Positions 34,099 to 36,542 of a stretch of DNA of 36,542 nucleotides are shown piece after piece. The notes beneath the pieces are model-generated. The model saw nothing but the letters and a program-made list of their open reading frames with translations. It had not been told where the DNA came from and searched no databases. The number at the start of each line of letters is the position of its first letter. Position 1 is the stretch's first letter. The DNA lies in the NCBI RefSeq assembly GCF_900170035.1, contig NZ_LT828541.1:610150-646691 (forward strand), written 5' to 3'. Made by a program: the position numbers and the translations under genes. The stretch is from Desulfamplus magnetovallimortis. Lineage in GTDB: Bacteria > Desulfobacterota > Desulfobacteria > Desulfobacterales > Desulfobacteraceae.

Positions 34099-34828
34099 TT
34101 CCTATTGTAAGATCAACCCTGTTATTCCCGACTTCTTTTACATGATCAAGATCGGAAAAGTCCTTGACACCGCCGGCATAGGTAACAGGTATGGGGCAGC
34201 ATTTGCCAAGAAGATCGACAAGATCAGACTGTACTCCTGCCATTTTCCCCTCCACATCTACGCCATGAACCAGAAATTCATCGCAATATTCAGAGAGTTT
34301 GGTAATATTTTCTTCAGTTACCGTTACCTCTGTGAATTTTTGCCATCGGTCAGTGACAATCCAGAATTGATTGTCCCGTGTGCGACAGCTTAAATCAAGA
34401 ACCAGACGATCTTTGCCGATTTTGTTAACAAGAGCATTGAGTTTCTCCATGTCAATAATTCCATTTGAGAATACAAAGGAGGTTACAATGACATGGCTTG
34501 CTCCGGCATCAAGGTATCTGTGAGCATTGTCCGTATTGATGCCGCCTCCTACCTGCAAGCCACCTGGAAATGCCTTTAATGCCGAAAGAACTGCCTTTTC
34601 ATTGCCAGGGCCAAGGGAGATGACATGGCCTCCGTAAATTCCATCTTTTCTGTAAAGTTCTGCAAAAAAAGAGGATGGGTTCTCGCTCTGGAAATTTGTA
34701 ATGGTTGAATTGGTACAGGAGGATGAATTCTCTTCCCTTAGAGTTCCTCCGATAATTTGAACCACCTTGCCATTTTTAATATCAATGCATGGTCTGAATT
34801 TCATTTCTGTGTCCTGTTCCCCTGTCAT
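34025..34828 (-). CDS. hisA: HisA isomerase of the eukaryotic type
   Basis: A 267-residue (beta/alpha)8 barrel of the eukaryotic HIS6-like subtype of phosphoribosylformimino-AICAR ribotide isomerase, the fourth enzyme of histidine synthesis. FRPCIDIKNGKVVQIIGGTL, GGHVISLGPGNE, LQVGGGINTDNA, LVLDLSCR, IVTDRWQKFT, LVHGVDVEGK and VDLTIGSALDIFGG are its diagnostic stretches; the TDRWQ and SCR segments are absent from ordinary bacterial HisA. The start ATG (34828) overlaps the stop of the kinase gene (ATGA); an internal ATG at codon 9 is an alternative. No other his gene is nearby. Confidence 0.93.
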   Translation of the reverse strand: MTGEQDTEMKFRPCIDIKNGKVVQIIGGTLREENSSSCTNSTITNFQSENPSSFFAELYRKDGIYGGHVISLGPGNEKAVLSALKAFPGGLQVGGGINTDNAHRYLDAGASHVIVTSFVFSNGIIDMEKLNALVNKIGKDRLVLDLSCRTRDNQFWIVTDRWQKFTEVTVTEENITKLSEYCDEFLVHGVDVEGKMAGVQSDLVDLLGKCCPIPVTYAGGVKDFSDLDHVKEVGNNRVDLTIGSALDIFGGKIPYREVVKWHQTHNI

Positions 34829-36542
34829 ATGTTTCCCAGTACTTCATTTATTTTCTGTGAGAGCTGTGCAATATCAAATGGCTTTGTTATTAAACCCGAG
34901 CATCCGTTTTTGAGAATATCAGCAGCCTGGCCATTCGAGCTGTAGCCTGTGGAAAGTATGGCTTTAATATCTGGATTGATTTTTTTCATATTAATAAAAA
35001 TCTCTCCGCCACCCATGTCAGGCATCATCATGTCCAGGATGACAAGGTCAATGGTAGCATGTTCTTTTTGGTACATTTCAATTGCATCTTCTCCGTTGTC
35101 AGCGGTTATAACGTCACAACCTATATATTCAAGAAGAGTGGATACAGTTTCAATTATCATCTCCTCATCATCAACAAGCAAAATTTTAAGGGGTAATGGT
35201 AAAGCTTTATCAGGTGCAGGCGAACCAAGTGGAGTTTTATCAGGTGCAGGCGAACCAAGTGGAGTTTTATCGGGTGCAGGCGAATCAAGTGGAGTTTTAT
35301 CAGGTGCGGGTGAATCAAGTGGATATTCACCATTTTGTTTATCAGGCAGGTTATTATCATGGTTTAATGATAGGGGTGGGGCTGCTGGCAGTAGTATTAT
35401 GAATTCACTGCCTTCTCCTATACGGCTTTTGACATCAATATGTCCCTTGTGATTAACGATTATTCCATAGGCGGACGCAAGTCCAAGTCCTGTGCCTTTA
35501 CCCTCTTCCCTGGTTGTGAAAAAAGGATCGAAAATCTGGTCGATAATGGCTTCATCTATGCCTGTACCAGAATCCCTGATAGTAATTTTTATAAAACGGC
35601 CAGGTTGAAGTGTTTTTGATTTTAAGGTATCAATTTCTCCAATTGTGATGTTTTGAGAGCAGATGAGAAGTTCTCCTCTGCTCTCCATTGCCTGGGCAGC
35701 ATTTGCATAAAGGTTGTAGAATACCTGCTTTATCTGGTTGGCGTCAGCTTCAACCTCCCACAGATCAGGTGATAGAGACGTTTTCATACGAATCTCTTTA
35801 TGGGTTCTTGCAAACATTTCAGTATTTTGTTCAATAAGGGTATTGATATTTAATCTTTTGATTTCATATTTTCCTCCCCTTGCAAGCCCTAATAACTGTT
35901 TTATCAATTCAGAGCCACTTCGGGCATATGAATCAATATTGGCAAGGGTTTTCCACTCTTCATCGTTTTTGTTTTTATCAAGAAGCAACAGTGATATGTT
36001 TCCCATGATTGCCATGAGAAGGTTATTGAAATCGTGTGCAATTGCCCCTGCCATTGTGCCGATGGCTTCCATTTTCTGGGCATGGAAAAGTTGTTTTTCA
36101 AGAGATTTTCTTTCTGTTAAATCCATGAGATACCCCTGAATTTCAAGCAGTTTGTCCTGTTTGTCAAACTGCCCTATGGCATTGAGGGTAACCTGAATGG
36201 GAGAGCCGTCACATTTTATAAAATCAAGTTCAAGATATTTTATTGTTTTCTTTTCATTAAGCTTCTTTAGCAATTTGGATCTCAGTTGGGGGTCTTTATA
36301 ATGGGAGACAATGTTGTTACATGTAGCCTGTTCACTGTCACTGTAACCCAGTGTGGTTGCAAATACATGATTGCATGTAATAATAATTCCGTCAGGAGAG
36401 ACCACATAAAAACCGCTTATATCTGCATCAAAAAGTTGTCGGTATCTCTCTTCCCTTTTTTTCATCTGCTGCTGTGCAGAATGAATTTTGGTAATATCCT
36501 GAACCTGTATAATGTTATAAATTATTTTGCCTGATACTCGAT
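34825..36542 (-). CDS. Hybrid histidine kinase, PAS, HisKA, HATPase, receiver (5' end outside window)
   Basis: At least 571 codons; an internal ATG is at 36465, but the frame stays open to the window edge and codes IIYNIIQVQDITKIHSAQQQ, the tail of an earlier PAS domain, so the protein is larger. Visible order: PAS (YRQLFDADISGFYVVSPDG), HisKA with GAIAHDFNNLL, HATPase with DSGTGID and GKGTGLGLASAYG, then a receiver with VILDMMMPDM and the conserved TKPFD. A linker of 10-residue SPAPDKTPLG-like repeats joins kinase and receiver. It looks cytoplasmic in the part seen. Its stop overlaps the hisA start. Confidence 0.92.
   Translation of the reverse strand, partial: RVSGKIIYNIIQVQDITKIHSAQQQMKKREERYRQLFDADISGFYVVSPDGIIITCNHVFATTLGYSDSEQATCNNIVSHYKDPQLRSKLLKKLNEKKTIKYLELDFIKCDGSPIQVTLNAIGQFDKQDKLLEIQGYLMDLTERKSLEKQLFHAQKMEAIGTMAGAIAHDFNNLLMAIMGNISLLLLDKNKNDEEWKTLANIDSYARSGSELIKQLLGLARGGKYEIKRLNINTLIEQNTEMFARTHKEIRMKTSLSPDLWEVEADANQIKQVFYNLYANAAQAMESRGELLICSQNITIGEIDTLKSKTLQPGRFIKITIRDSGTGIDEAIIDQIFDPFFTTREEGKGTGLGLASAYGIIVNHKGHIDVKSRIGEGSEFIILLPAAPPLSLNHDNNLPDKQNGEYPLDSPAPDKTPLDSPAPDKTPLGSPAPDKTPLGSPAPDKALPLPLKILLVDDEEMIIETVSTLLEYIGCDVITADNGEDAIEMYQKEHATIDLVILDMMMPDMGGGEIFINMKKINPDIKAILSTGYSSNGQAADILKNGCSGLITKPFDIAQLSQKINEVLGNI
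35205..35328 (-). repeat. In-frame tandem repeat, about 4 x 30 nt, in the kinase-receiver linker
   Basis: Four decapeptides of the type DSPAPDKTPL, with Gly replacing Asp in later units. At DNA level GGTGCAGGCGAACCAAGTGG is repeated with few changes. They form a Pro-rich linker before the receiver domain. Confidence 0.9.

Noticed and set aside
35157-35452. Opposite-strand open frames over the kinase linker
   Set aside because: They arise because the 30-nt repeat has no stops in several frames; the real frame is fixed by the receiver and HATPase motifs.

Overview
The window looks like chromosomal DNA of a strictly anaerobic Desulfobacterota bacterium, most likely the Desulfobacteraceae/Desulfobacterales group. 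This is inferred from a ferredoxin-linked 2-oxoacid oxidoreductase operon, an FdhD protein for formate dehydrogenase maturation, several large PAS/hybrid histidine kinases, a sigma-54 activator and AT-rich DNA full of short dispersed repeats. No rRNA, tRNA, CRISPR array, phage module or intact transposase was recognised.

Layout. 1-2112: a small hypothetical gene and a frameshifted pseudokinase-DUF1566 gene, both on the minus strand. 2758-7058: a plus-strand cluster with a P-loop ATPase, the four subunits of a KOR/VOR-type 2-oxoacid:ferredoxin oxidoreductase (delta, alpha, beta, gamma) and a double-ACT protein; this oxidises a 2-oxoacid (probably a branched-chain one) to acyl-CoA and reduces ferredoxin. 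7497-8690: a stand-alone AAA/DUF4143 ATPase whose start codon lies in a long inverted repeat. 9065-10606: a GAF/sigma-54 activator. 11296-16149: a sulfotransferase-like protein, an 867-residue protein with two isoprenoid-synthase-like halves, and a BioB-like radical SAM enzyme, all on the plus strand. 16440-22832: two histidine kinases on opposite strands and an EmrE-type transporter. 22940-28124: a methyltransferase, a GntR/FadR regulator, an FAD amine/amino-acid oxidase, a YjbQ protein and a D-2-hydroxyacid dehydrogenase. 28291-32555: fdhD, a MATE exporter and a YgiQ radical SAM protein on the minus strand. 32735-36542: Uma2, DarP/YjgA, a eukaryotic-type HisA and a hybrid histidine kinase that runs off the window edge, also on the minus strand.

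The strongest theme is repeats at two scales. At least seven families of roughly 60-200 bp inverted-repeat elements (called F1-F7 here) fill nearly every intergenic gap. Members lie between two subunits of the oxidoreductase operon, form the last codons of a methyltransferase gene, and lie in frame inside a histidine kinase gene. Separately, five proteins (isoprenoid synthase, two histidine kinases, YgiQ and MATE) carry in-frame tandem repeats of 24, 30 or 42 nt at linkers or termini.

The best candidate for new biochemistry is the 11296-16149 group, with a two-headed isoprenoid synthase flanked by a sulfotransferase-like and a BioB-like enzyme. That these three act together is only inferred from position and strand.
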